Part shown: positions 35,109 to 43,986 of the stretch, piece after piece | Layout of the letters: each line of letters starts with the position of its first letter | Position numbering within the stretch: position 1 is the first letter of the stretch | NCBI RefSeq assembly: GCF_900639875.1 | Contig: NZ_CAAAIA010000004.1 | Coordinates: forward strand, 62,001 to 126,000 | Length of the DNA stretch: 64,000 nt | Direction of reading: 5' to 3' | Source of the DNA: Legionella impletisoli | Lineage (GTDB): Bacteria > Pseudomonadota > Gammaproteobacteria > Legionellales > Legionellaceae | Program-made: the position numbers and the translations under genes | Notes under the pieces: model-generated | Database searches by the model: none | The model's input: only the letters and a program-made list of their open reading frames with translations | What the model was told of the DNA's origin: nothing

Positions 35109-36905
35109 TCAGCTTACCGTTTCACGAACTTTCCAGACTCGATAGGGATTATCGCTGGCTTGTGATTTTTTTATCCATAACATTAAGGGCAGATTGCCTT
35201 GTGAATTAGGAATTTGTGCGCTTTCCAATAGAACGCCAAAGGGATATTTTTTGCGAACGGTTTGTAAGGACGACCAGACGGTGTGGATATCTTTATTGTA
35301 ATCATTAAGGATTAACTCATCGCCTCTAAAAATAATTGCAACGCCTGTTAATTCATGTTTTAAAGTCGACTCTAGACCTCGCCAACGAGCCTCTTTACTG
35401 CGTTTTACCTCAGATTGTAGTGGGTTATTTTGATAAGCTACTCTTAAATGGGGATTTTTTGCTAGCTGGATAAAATGATGTTTTGGTTTTTGCTTAAGAA
35501 AATGATCGCACAGTGCATCCACTAAATAACGATATCGTCCAGAAATTCGAGGACTCGTACCAGGCATTCCGTTAATAAAAATGGCAAACGCAAGGGTATG
35601 CGCATTGGCAGTGTAAAGATAGCCAGATAAGCTAACGACACCGGTCATGTAGCCTGTTTTGGCGCGAATGAAACCTTGTTGTCCTGGTTTTCGGAATCTT
35701 CGTTGTAGTGTTCCATCGTGTCCCGCAATAGGTAGAGCGGCAATGTATTCATAGGTTAAGGGAAAGCGATCATGCAAATAACGTAATAATCCCACGGTTT
35801 GTTGTGGTGTTAATTGGTCGTAGCGGGATAAACCCGATCCATCCGTTAATACGGCGTTTTCAAGATTAATTCCTGTTTGCTTTTGCAAAAAGGTTTTAAC
35901 CGTTTCTTGTGCCAGTTTCCAATTCAGTGGGGTTCCATTTAATTTAGCAGCCGCATGTAAAAATAGGCTATCTGCATATAAGTTATCTGAGGGTTTTAAC
36001 GTATCTGCCATTAATTGGGCAATTGGTTTTGAGCGATGGCTGCTTAAAAGAAGTAAATTTCCTGGGCTATTTCCTAATATAACCTCTCCATCGAGCTTAA
36101 TATGAATATCCAGTAGTTTTTGACGAATTAGCGTTTGGGCATATCGCAATGGATTACGAATAGGGATGCGTTGTTGTACAGCCCATTGACCAACACCCAC
36201 ACACCCTCGAACAGTTAAGCGATTTTCTCGGTCCATACTGAAATCGACGCCACATGAACGCGCATTGGGTTTGGTTTTAACTTGATTATTAATAAGCCAA
36301 TTTCCGCTAGGATTATTGGTTTCAACCAGTGCAGGCAAACCAGGTTTGTGTGCAGGATTGACGGTAACAGTTAAGCGATTTTCATCGAGGATCAATGGGG
36401 CAATTGGTGCGCCATAGCTATGTTTTAAATCTTCTACCATCCATCCGGGTGCTTGAGGTGTGATGTACCGGTTTTGGCTTAATAAAATAATATTGCCTTG
36501 TATTTGTTTAATACCTAAAGACTTTAAGCTCGCTAACAACGACGATAAATCATCTTGATTAAAGGATGGATCACCAGGAAGGTGAAGATATAGAGAACCT
36601 TTCAGCACACCGTTTTCAATCATCAAGGCATTCGTGCTTAATTGGCTTTTATAACGATAATCTGGTCCTAAAGCCATTAAAGCGGCGGCATCTGAAAATA
36701 ATTTCATATTGCTTGCTGGAATAAAAGAGCGCATGGGATTTCGTTGATAAATAGTATCACCCGTATTTAAATCAACGACAGAAACGCCAATATTAATTGC
36801 TGGATCAACTTGATCAATGAGTCTGTCGGCGGCTTTTTGTAAGCTTGCGGCTGAGGCGATGGAAGTGAGAACAATAAAAAGTACACTAGACAAAATCCGT
36901 TTCAT
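35109..36905 (-). CDS. dacB: D-alanyl-D-alanine carboxypeptidase/endopeptidase PBP4
   Basis: 598-aa periplasmic penicillin-binding protein of the DacB (PBP4) type, which removes terminal D-Ala and cuts peptide cross-links. It has a signal peptide (residues 1-19, ending ASA), an SxxK motif SNMK at 65-68, the SDN motif in KPSDNLY, and the KTG motif in RAKTGYMTG. E. coli PBP4 is 477 aa; this protein has an extra C-terminal domain of about 115 residues (from ~485) that I do not recognise, with a strand-rich look. parB lies 27 bases upstream. Confidence 0.88.
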   Translation of the reverse strand: MKRILSSVLFIVLTSIASAASLQKAADRLIDQVDPAINIGVSVVDLNTGDTIYQRNPMRSFIPASNMKLFSDAAALMALGPDYRYKSQLSTNALMIENGVLKGSLYLHLPGDPSFNQDDLSSLLASLKSLGIKQIQGNIILLSQNRYITPQAPGWMVEDLKHSYGAPIAPLILDENRLTVTVNPAHKPGLPALVETNNPSGNWLINNQVKTKPNARSCGVDFSMDRENRLTVRGCVGVGQWAVQQRIPIRNPLRYAQTLIRQKLLDIHIKLDGEVILGNSPGNLLLLSSHRSKPIAQLMADTLKPSDNLYADSLFLHAAAKLNGTPLNWKLAQETVKTFLQKQTGINLENAVLTDGSGLSRYDQLTPQQTVGLLRYLHDRFPLTYEYIAALPIAGHDGTLQRRFRKPGQQGFIRAKTGYMTGVVSLSGYLYTANAHTLAFAIFINGMPGTSPRISGRYRYLVDALCDHFLKQKPKHHFIQLAKNPHLRVAYQNNPLQSEVKRSKEARWRGLESTLKHELTGVAIIFRGDELILNDYNKDIHTVWSSLQTVRKKYPFGVLLESAQIPNSQGNLPLMLWIKKSQASDNPYRVWKVRETVS

Positions 36906-36932
36906 TTGGGACCTTAGACTAAGTTTTGAATG

Positions 36933-37721
36933 CTAATCATAGCTCATCCCTAATTTTTCCAGAAGTCCTTCGAGGGTGTCATTATCATAAAATTTTATTT
37001 TGAGCCATCCACCTTGCTCTGGTGAAGCTGAAAGTTCAACTGGAGCGCCAAATTGTTCAGAAAGGTGATTGGTTAGATGTTGAATATCATTGGAGGAAGG
37101 AGCGGCGAGTGTTGGATTGGGGTTGGTTTTTATAGTACGCACTTCTTTTTCAATTTGTCGGACAGACCATCCTTGTTGGATAATTTTTTCTGCCAATTCT
37201 ATTTGTACTTCTGGAGGCAAACCGACCAACATACGAGCATGCCCCTGAGAGAGTGTGTTTTGTCGGATAAGCACCTGGACTTCTTTGCATAAGCTTAAAA
37301 GTCGTAAACAGTTGGCAATATGGCTTCTCGACTTTCCAACCAGAATGGCTACTTCATCTTGCAAGAAATGAAATTCATTGATTAAACGTTGGTAACCTGA
37401 GGCTTCTTCTAAACCATTTAAATCTTGGCGTTGAATGTTCTCAATAAGGGTCGTTGCGGCTGCTTGTTCGTCTGTATAATCTCCTATAAGACAAGGGATC
37501 TCAGCCAAGCCGACAAGCTGTGCTGCTCGCCAGCGTCTCTCGCCTGCGATGATTTCATACGTATTAGGCGTTTCTTGTCGTACAATGACTGGCTCAATAA
37601 GTCCTTGCGTTTTTATCGAGTCTGCAAGTTCTTTAAGCGCTTCTGGATCGAACGATTCGCGTGGCTGGTATTTTCCGCGATGAAGTTGCTCGATGGGTAA
37701 AAGCTTAAATTGGACCGTCAT
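36933..37721 (-). CDS. parB: ParB-family partition protein, orphan
   Basis: 262-aa ParB. The N-terminal CTPase/clamp domain has GERRWR (60-65) and ENIQR (94-98). A helix-turn-helix follows (about 120-170), and a short C-terminal dimer region ends the protein. The protein starts almost directly at the domain (LPIEQLHRGKYQPR at 8-21) and lacks the basic N-terminal peptide (usually containing GLGRGLDALL) that stimulates ParA. No parA is nearby; instead the gene overlaps a membrane-protein gene by 4 bases. No perfect parS palindrome was seen in the window. Confidence 0.85.
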   Translation of the reverse strand: MTVQFKLLPIEQLHRGKYQPRESFDPEALKELADSIKTQGLIEPVIVRQETPNTYEIIAGERRWRAAQLVGLAEIPCLIGDYTDEQAAATTLIENIQRQDLNGLEEASGYQRLINEFHFLQDEVAILVGKSRSHIANCLRLLSLCKEVQVLIRQNTLSQGHARMLVGLPPEVQIELAEKIIQQGWSVRQIEKEVRTIKTNPNPTLAAPSSNDIQHLTNHLSEQFGAPVELSASPEQGGWLKIKFYDNDTLEGLLEKLGMSYD

Positions 37722-38482
37722 GCTTTAACCTGAGCGTTGGGCTTATCATATTGCCACCAACCCACATGAAAGATCATATGCGCCATTATGGCCATTAATA
37801 ATCCGTAATGCCAAAAGATAAAACCAAAAACAATGGATTGCCACACATTTAACAGCACTAAGGCATAGAGAAACGTTCGGCTGGCCTTACAACCTGCAGC
37901 AAGATAAGTAGGCAACTGTCCAAGTGCAAATAAAACTCCACTGACAATAATCGCTGTCCAAATGATCGCATCGCTGTAATGGCCAGTGAATAAAAAGCCA
38001 AAAAATGCTGTGACATTCATTAAGCCCCAACGAGCAATGATTTCATCCGAAACACCGCTGTAAAGCATACACCCATCTAAGCCTAAAACACGACGTAAGG
38101 ATCGCATGATGTGTTGTTCAGGCTTAGCGATAAAACGGGTAAATACACCATAATATAAGCCTAAAAAAATGATTAATCCCACTATCGTGATGCCAAATAC
38201 CGGTAGTAAACTATCTTGAATATTAAAGACGATTGTATCTCCTTTTAAAAGTGGAGATAAAATAGGGGCGTCTAAAGGGGATGATTTTGATAATAAGCTG
38301 CCTGCTAAACTCATGATAAAGACCATAAGTAGGGTTTGACCTACAGCAAAGCGGCTGATCCGCTTTTTTAACTCAGCTGAGTTATCCTTAAGCAAAAAGT
38401 GAATTAATCGCGGGATGGCTATAACAATTCCAGGAATGCAAAGAGCAATTAAAAAGAAGATGAGCGGCCAATTAATTGTCAT
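37718..38482 (-). CDS. CPBP-like (CAAX protease/bacteriocin-processing family) membrane protein
   Basis: 254-aa protein with about eight membrane segments. Weak matches to the CPBP (Abi) intramembrane protease family are visible: SDEIIARWG in place of the usual EE-x3-R motif, FALGQLP, and HMIFHVGW for the last motif. The first glutamate of the canonical pair is Asp here, so proteolysis is uncertain. It overlaps parB by 4 bases (ATGA), implying coupled translation, though no functional link is known. Confidence 0.6.
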   Translation of the reverse strand: MTINWPLIFFLIALCIPGIVIAIPRLIHFLLKDNSAELKKRISRFAVGQTLLMVFIMSLAGSLLSKSSPLDAPILSPLLKGDTIVFNIQDSLLPVFGITIVGLIIFLGLYYGVFTRFIAKPEQHIMRSLRRVLGLDGCMLYSGVSDEIIARWGLMNVTAFFGFLFTGHYSDAIIWTAIIVSGVLFALGQLPTYLAAGCKASRTFLYALVLLNVWQSIVFGFIFWHYGLLMAIMAHMIFHVGWWQYDKPNAQVKA

Positions 38483-38586
38483 ATTTAGTCATTCCGAATC
38501 GATTGAAACACACCGTATTTTAACCTAAATTGCTCAGCGCATCACAAGAATTTCGGTTAAATTTAACCTGATATTCAGAAAATTCC

Positions 38587-39870
38587 CTAGGTTCTAGCTT
38601 TATAAAGCGCACAATAAAAAAAGCCGTCCATGTTGTTATCTCCAGGTAAAATCTGCCATCCATAACCAACGGATCGTCCCCAAGGTTTGGATTCTTGATT
38701 AATGTGGCAATTTCTATGTGACTCGGCAAATGCCTTCATCTGTTGTTCATTTTCTTCTGGCATAACAGAGCACGTGGCATAGAGAAGAAGCCCTCCTGGA
38801 GCTAACAACGGCCATAAGGTCGTTAACATGTCTTTCTGAAGGGTGACAATAAAAGACACTTCTTCGGGAGTACGTAATAATTTAATATCTGGATGACGAC
38901 GAATTACTCCTGTTGCAGAACAGGGTGCATCAAATAAAATGCGATCGAAAAGCTTACCATCCCACCAAGTGTCAGGTTTTAGAACATCCCCTGTTTTGAT
39001 CGTGGCTTTAAGCTTTAAGCGCTCAAGATTTTCCTCGACTCGTTTGAGCCGCTTAGGTTCAATATCTAATGCGATACAAGCGGCAAGACGAGGTTCTGTT
39101 TCAAGAATATGACACGTTTTACCTCCTGGGGCAGAACAGGCATCCAGGACACGCAACCCAGGTTTTAAGTCGAGCTCTTGTGCTGCTAATTGAGCAGCTT
39201 GGTCTTGTACGGATACATCTCCTTCGCTAAATCCTGGCAAGTCGTGAACCTGGATGGGATTTTTCAGTTCTATGCCATAAGAAGAATAGTCTAAGGGGGT
39301 TGCTTTAAGCTTTAAATCGTTTAAACGAGCCAGATAATGCTCACGGCTTACTTGCTTTTGATTCACTCTGAGGGTCATTGGTGGATGGGTATCGTTTGCA
39401 GCAAGTATTGTTTCCCAATCTTTTGGCCAATGACGCTGCATTGTTTCGATAAACCATTGAGGATGGTTGTATTTAAAGACTGGATTAGAATCATACTCTG
39501 TAATAAGCTTAGTTTGCTGCTGACCAAAACGGCGCAAAACTGCATTTAACAATCCTTTTGCCCAGGATTTTTTAATTAAATCCATCAAGGCGACCGTCTC
39601 TTTAACCACCGCATAATCTGGGATCCTTAAAAAATGAAGCTGGTAAATACCCATTAAAAGCGCTATCCATACCTCTAAGGATTTCGGGCGTTTAGCCATT
39701 AATCCGTCAGCAAGGCATTCTAGTCGCAGATAATGACGGCACACCCCAAAGCAAAGTTCTTTTGTTAAAGGGGTCAGATTAGGATGTTGTAGCGAGGTTG
39801 AGAGAGAAACTTTATCTTGCAGCAACTTCGATAAAATACGTAACGCTTGTAGTCGTTCGTTTTTTTTCAT
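38587..39870 (-). CDS. rsmB: 16S rRNA m5C967 methyltransferase
   Basis: 427-aa RsmB (Sun/Fmu). The N-terminal NusB-like RNA-binding domain (1-135) precedes a SAM-dependent methyltransferase domain with [19 protein letters not shown], and the [16 protein letters not shown] motif that carries one catalytic cysteine; the second is in [11 protein letters not shown]. It forms a translationally coupled operon with fmt and def, the usual bacterial order. A gap of about 100 bases separates it from the membrane-protein gene downstream. Confidence 0.95.
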   Translation of the reverse strand: MKKNERLQALRILSKLLQDKVSLSTSLQHPNLTPLTKELCFGVCRHYLRLECLADGLMAKRPKSLEVWIALLMGIYQLHFLRIPDYAVVKETVALMDLIKKSWAKGLLNAVLRRFGQQQTKLITEYDSNPVFKYNHPQWFIETMQRHWPKDWETILAANDTHPPMTLRVNQKQVSREHYLARLNDLKLKATPLDYSSYGIELKNPIQVHDLPGFSEGDVSVQDQAAQLAAQELDLKPGLRVLDACSAPGGKTCHILETEPRLAACIALDIEPKRLKRVEENLERLKLKATIKTGDVLKPDTWWDGKLFDRILFDAPCSATGVIRRHPDIKLLRTPEEVSFIVTLQKDMLTTLWPLLAPGGLLLYATCSVMPEENEQQMKAFAESHRNCHINQESKPWGRSVGYGWQILPGDNNMDGFFYCALYKART

Positions 39871-40811
39871 TTTAAAATCAGGCCTGCTTGTAAATCACGG
39901 CGACCAGCATTAAGCCAATCCGACACATTCATTGCTTTTCCTCCTGGAAATTGGATACGCTTTACCAACAGCACATTGTCGCTGGTTGCTACAGTCATGC
40001 CTTCTTTATTCAGTTTTAGAATCGTCCCTGGAGGTTGCTGACTTTTTTCTGGAATAATCTGTGCTTGATGAATGCGTAGTATGGTATCTTCTATATGCGT
40101 ATACGCCACGGGCCATGGATTGAACGCACGGATTTTACGATCAATAATGGCTGCCGATTCGTCCCAATAAATGCGTGCATCTTCTTTTTTAATTTTAGGT
40201 GCATAAGTGGCAGAGTTATGATCTTGTATTGTTGCGTTCATTGTCCCTTCAGCGAGTTGGTCCAATGTATTTAATAAGGGCTCAATGGCAAGCTTTGCAA
40301 GCTTATCATGTAAGGTTGCCGCAGTTTCGATTTCTGAAATCGTGCATGGGGTGGTGGTGAGCATGTCGCCAGTATCCATGCCTTTATCCATTTGCATAAT
40401 GGTCACACCACTTTCAAGATCACCATGCAAAATGGCGTGCTGAATTGGAGAAGCTCCGCGCCATTTAGGCAATAACGACGCATGGACATTGATGCATCCT
40501 AAACGAGGAATAGCGAGCACAGAGCAAGGCAGTAATAAACCATACGCAATAACAACCATGACATCCGGGGCAAGAGCAGCCAGTGTTTCAATTTCTTCTT
40601 GGCGTTTGAAATTAAGGGGTTGATAAACAGGAATGTTCTGGTTTATAGCCCATTCTTTGACAGGAGAAGCTTGAAGTTTTCGGCCACGACCAGCCGGACG
40701 GTCAGGTTGGGTATAAACGGCAATTAAATGATGATGAGAGTTCCAAAGAGCACTCAGACTGGGTAACGCAAATTCGGGCGTACCGGCAAATACTATCTTT
40801 AATGGCTTCAT
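39867..40811 (-). CDS. fmt: Methionyl-tRNA formyltransferase
   Basis: 314-aa enzyme that formylates initiator Met-tRNA with 10-formyl-THF. The [12 protein letters not shown] start, the [15 protein letters not shown] motif with catalytic His, and the C-terminal OB-like domain are all visible. Length matches E. coli Fmt (315 aa). It overlaps def upstream and rsmB downstream by 4 bases each. Confidence 0.96.
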   Translation of the reverse strand: MKPLKIVFAGTPEFALPSLSALWNSHHHLIAVYTQPDRPAGRGRKLQASPVKEWAINQNIPVYQPLNFKRQEEIETLAALAPDVMVVIAYGLLLPCSVLAIPRLGCINVHASLLPKWRGASPIQHAILHGDLESGVTIMQMDKGMDTGDMLTTTPCTISEIETAATLHDKLAKLAIEPLLNTLDQLAEGTMNATIQDHNSATYAPKIKKEDARIYWDESAAIIDRKIRAFNPWPVAYTHIEDTILRIHQAQIIPEKSQQPPGTILKLNKEGMTVATSDNVLLVKRIQFPGGKAMNVSDWLNAGRRDLQAGLILK

Positions 40812-41317
40812 GAACGGGACTTCTGTCGTTTGAATTTCTCAAGTTTTTTTCTAGCAAGCGCACGTTTTAAGGGGGATAATAAATCGATATAAAGCTTACC
40901 ATTTAAATGATCAATTTCATGCTGCAGGCACTCTGCCAAAAGACCTTGTGCTTCAAGTTCAAACGGTTTGCCAAAACGGTCCAATGCTTTAACGGTGACT
41001 TTTTCGGCCCGGACTACCGTGTCATACGTTCCAGGAACGGATAAACAACCTTCTTGATACTCAAGTTCACCTTCGGTGCTGATAATTTCTGGGTTAATAA
41101 TGACAAGTTGCTGTGATTTGTCTCCAATGACATCAATAACCGATAACCTAAGATTAATGCCAATCTGAGGCGCTGCAAGCCCAACCCCATTGGCATCATA
41201 CATGGTCTCAAACATATCATCGATTAAGGTTTGCAATTCCTCATCAAATGTTTCAACATCAGCGGATACCTCCCTTAATCGAGGATCAGGAAGGTAGATT
41301 ATCTTACGAATGGCCAT
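40808..41317 (-). CDS. def: Peptide deformylase
   Basis: 169-aa iron-dependent enzyme that removes the N-formyl group from new proteins. All three family motifs are present: [17 protein letters not shown] and QHEIDHLNG (metal ligands Cys and two His). First gene of the def-fmt-rsmB operon. It diverges from the LysM gene across an 85-base promoter region containing the inverted repeat GTATTAT-CC-ATAATAC (41349-41364). Confidence 0.96.
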   Translation of the reverse strand: MAIRKIIYLPDPRLREVSADVETFDEELQTLIDDMFETMYDANGVGLAAPQIGINLRLSVIDVIGDKSQQLVIINPEIISTEGELEYQEGCLSVPGTYDTVVRAEKVTVKALDRFGKPFELEAQGLLAECLQHEIDHLNGKLYIDLLSPLKRALARKKLEKFKRQKSRS

Positions 41318-41348
41318 ATCAAATCTGTTTCAAATATAGTTAAGCGTG

Positions 41349-41364
41349 GTATTATCCATAATAC
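41349..41364. promoter_or_regulatory. Inverted repeat in the def/LysM divergent promoter region
   Basis: GTATTAT and ATAATAC are perfect inverted repeats separated by CC. Being AT-rich and symmetric, the site could supply -10 boxes in both directions or bind a dimeric protein. No clear -35 partner is seen for either direction. Confidence 0.35.
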
Positions 41365-41402
41365 TAGGGTAGGTCGTCAATTCATCTAACAAGGACTGGT
41401 TC

Positions 41403-42425
41403 ATGCGATACTTGATGTTTTTGGTGTGCTTTTTAACGTCCATGACCTTGCATGCTGTTACCGTTCTGGCTGAAGCGCCTTCTCGCTATGTTGTTCAACC
41501 AGGAGATACCTTATGGGATATTGCCAGCCGATATCTTGCCCATCCCTGGGAGTGGAAAACATTATGGCATGCCAACCCAACCATTAAAAATCCGAATCGC
41601 CTCTATCCTGGCGCTGTTTTGGAACTGAGTTATTATCAACAAAATCCTTACCTTAAAGTCTTGTCTAATGGCACAATCAAACTCTCTCCCTACATGCGTC
41701 CAATGCCACTTGAAGAAGCGATTCCTCCCATCCCTTTGAGCGAGATTCGCTCTTTTTTAGATGGTTCTTTGGTGTTAGATAAAGATAGTTTATCCAACGC
41801 ACCGTATATCGTGGCATTTACCAAAGAACATCTATTAGGTGGACAAGGAGATGAGGTGTATGTGAAAGACCTTTGCCCTTCACCTCCACCTCCCGGTGCA
41901 ACGTTCACTTATGGAATTTATCGTCCTTGTGGTAGCTATCAAGACCCAGAAACCAATGAGTTTCTTGGGTATAAAGCGATTTTGGTTGGTTATGGGGAAT
42001 TGGTTCAAGGAGGGGACCCTGCCGTGGTGATGTTAACGGACATTATGCAAGGGGTCGAAAAAATGGACCGGGTCATGCCCAACAATTACCCAGGATTTGA
42101 CATTTCGTTTGAGCCTAAAGCACCAAATGTTCCAGTGAAAGGACAAATTATTGATCTTCCAGGTGATTATACCCAAGGTGCTGTGGGATTAGTTGTGGTG
42201 TTAAATCGTGGCAAAAATTCAGGGTTACAAGCAGGGGATGTTTTAGGTGTGTATAGTCCGGGTCGTGTGGTCCCAAACCCCAAATGCCCGCCAAACTGTG
42301 TTGAGTTACCTCCCGAACGTCTTGGAGAGGTAATGGTATTTCGGACGTTTTCATGCACTAGTTTTGCTTTAGTGGTTCGCTCTACCAGAGCGGTCCGGCC
42401 AATGGATGTTGTGACAAACCCATGA
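41403..42425 (+). CDS. Secreted LysM-domain protein
   Basis: 340-aa exported protein. A signal peptide covers about residues 1-24, and one LysM peptidoglycan-binding domain lies at about 28-76 (YVVQPGDTLWDIASRYL). The remaining ~260 residues are a conserved but unnamed region that often accompanies LysM in proteins encoded before dprA in proteobacteria. The stop overlaps the dprA start (ATGA). Likely a periplasmic cell-wall-binding protein; no enzymatic motif is visible. Confidence 0.85.
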   Translation: MRYLMFLVCFLTSMTLHAVTVLAEAPSRYVVQPGDTLWDIASRYLAHPWEWKTLWHANPTIKNPNRLYPGAVLELSYYQQNPYLKVLSNGTIKLSPYMRPMPLEEAIPPIPLSEIRSFLDGSLVLDKDSLSNAPYIVAFTKEHLLGGQGDEVYVKDLCPSPPPPGATFTYGIYRPCGSYQDPETNEFLGYKAILVGYGELVQGGDPAVVMLTDIMQGVEKMDRVMPNNYPGFDISFEPKAPNVPVKGQIIDLPGDYTQGAVGLVVVLNRGKNSGLQAGDVLGVYSPGRVVPNPKCPPNCVELPPERLGEVMVFRTFSCTSFALVVRSTRAVRPMDVVTNP

Positions 42426-43495
42426 ATAAACCGTATTTTTTAGCTTTAAATCGGATTGCACAAATTGGACCGCGCACGGTCTCAAAGTTATTAACTCGGT
42501 GGCCTAACTTAGAAGAATTGTTTCAATGCACGACGAATCAGTTAGTGGATGCAGGACTTAGCACTAGTCTTGCCGCAGCCATTTCCTCCTTTGACTTAAA
42601 TCAAGTTGAAATCGATCTACGTTGGGAAGAAGAACCATTAAATCATTTAATAACCTGGGAAGATGAACATTACCCATCGTTATTGCTTGAGATTTATGAT
42701 CCACCTCCCGTACTGTATGCTCGCGGAGATTTGACCGCTTTCAATCAAGCTAAGGTGGCCATGGTAGGAAGTCGTAAGCCTACGATAATTGGCGCAGAAA
42801 CTGCACATCGTTTTGCTTATGAATTGGCAAGACAGCATATCGCCGTTGTCAGTGGTTTAGCCCTAGGTATAGACGCTGAGGCTCATCAAGGGGCTTTAAA
42901 AGCTAACGGTTGTACCATCGCTGCGATGGCAACGGGCATGGATAGGATTTATCCAAATCGTCATCAAGCTTTAGCCGAACGCATCATTAAAAATGGACTA
43001 CTTTTAACGGAATTTCCCTTAGGAACTTCGCCTATCCCTGGACATTTCCCCCGTAGAAATCGTATAATAAGTGGTTTGTCATTGGCCACCTTGGTTGTTG
43101 AGGCAGCAATAAAAAGTGGATCATTGATAACGGCGCGCATGGCGTTAGAGCAAAATCGCGATGTGTTTGCGATACCAGGCTCAATACATAATCCGCAAGC
43201 TAGAGGATGTCATCATCTTTTACAGCAAGGTGCAAAGTTAGTAACTTCAACGGAGGATATTTTGATGGAATTAAATTTGTCGATGACACAATCCGTTGAC
43301 TCGCAACCTTTAATTGGCCTTGCCATACAGAATGAAAACCTAGTAAAGTGCATTGGGTTTGAAGTGACGACCGTTGATCAAATCAGTGCTCGCAGCGGAT
43401 ACAACGTGGAACAAGTGGCCTGCGAATTGGCTGATTTAGAAATCAAGGGGATTGTAAAAGCTGTCCCTGGCGGCTACATGAGGTGTATGATATGA
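42422..43495 (+). CDS. dprA: DNA processing protein DprA/Smf
   Basis: 357-aa protein that protects incoming single-stranded DNA and loads RecA during natural transformation. The Rossmann-like DprA domain contains VGSRKPT, SGLALGIDAEAHQGAL and the PRRNRIISGLS segment. An N-terminal helix-hairpin-helix/SAM-like region and a C-terminal winged-helix domain (about 300-357) flank it. It overlaps LysM upstream and smg downstream. Its presence suggests competence potential, as in Legionella. Confidence 0.94.
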   Translation: MNKPYFLALNRIAQIGPRTVSKLLTRWPNLEELFQCTTNQLVDAGLSTSLAAAISSFDLNQVEIDLRWEEEPLNHLITWEDEHYPSLLLEIYDPPPVLYARGDLTAFNQAKVAMVGSRKPTIIGAETAHRFAYELARQHIAVVSGLALGIDAEAHQGALKANGCTIAAMATGMDRIYPNRHQALAERIIKNGLLLTEFPLGTSPIPGHFPRRNRIISGLSLATLVVEAAIKSGSLITARMALEQNRDVFAIPGSIHNPQARGCHHLLQQGAKLVTSTEDILMELNLSMTQSVDSQPLIGLAIQNENLVKCIGFEVTTVDQISARSGYNVEQVACELADLEIKGIVKAVPGGYMRCMI

Positions 43496-43944
43496 AAGAT
43501 AGCTTGTTTGAAATGTTATTGAGCTTATTTGAAAAAACCTTATCGGAGCTTAAAGAAAGCACTTCTGCTAAAGCGGCGTCTGATACTAGTCTGCAACCAA
43601 GTAGCCTCGAAACGAAGTCCGAACTTTCTGCTGAAACAATCCGAGCAGAAATCCTTCAATCACCCAAGCATACCTCTTTGAGGGTGTTTACTTACCATGA
43701 GCAAATGAAGTTCACCAAAGCCAGTTATCAGTTTTTAATGCGCATGCTGGTTTGGGATGTGATTCATCCGGATACGATGGAATTAATCATAAACCAGTTG
43801 ATATTTTCGGACTCACGGATTGTGACCCTGGAGGAAGCGAAATGGACGGTTCGAAATGTGCTGGCTGAAATACTCAATCCAGATCAACTTGCATTTCTTG
43901 ATCTTGTGCTCTATCAAAAAGAAGATGAGTATACCGTTCATTGA
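43492..43944 (+). CDS. smg: Smg (DUF494) family protein
   Basis: 150-aa protein of the Smg/DUF494 family, typically found beside dprA and topA. The N-terminus (MKDSLFEMLLSLFEKTL) and the C-terminal half, an acidic helical domain, match the family. Function is not established. The frame opens at 43483, but GAGGTG upstream and the ATGA overlap with dprA support ATG 43492. Residues ~25-50 are a Ser/Thr/Glu-rich linker not seen in short relatives. Confidence 0.85.
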   Translation: MKDSLFEMLLSLFEKTLSELKESTSAKAASDTSLQPSSLETKSELSAETIRAEILQSPKHTSLRVFTYHEQMKFTKASYQFLMRMLVWDVIHPDTMELIINQLIFSDSRIVTLEEAKWTVRNVLAEILNPDQLAFLDLVLYQKEDEYTVH

Positions 43945-43986
43945 TTTTTAACAACCAGAACACAGGACAGACAGGTTTAATATTGC

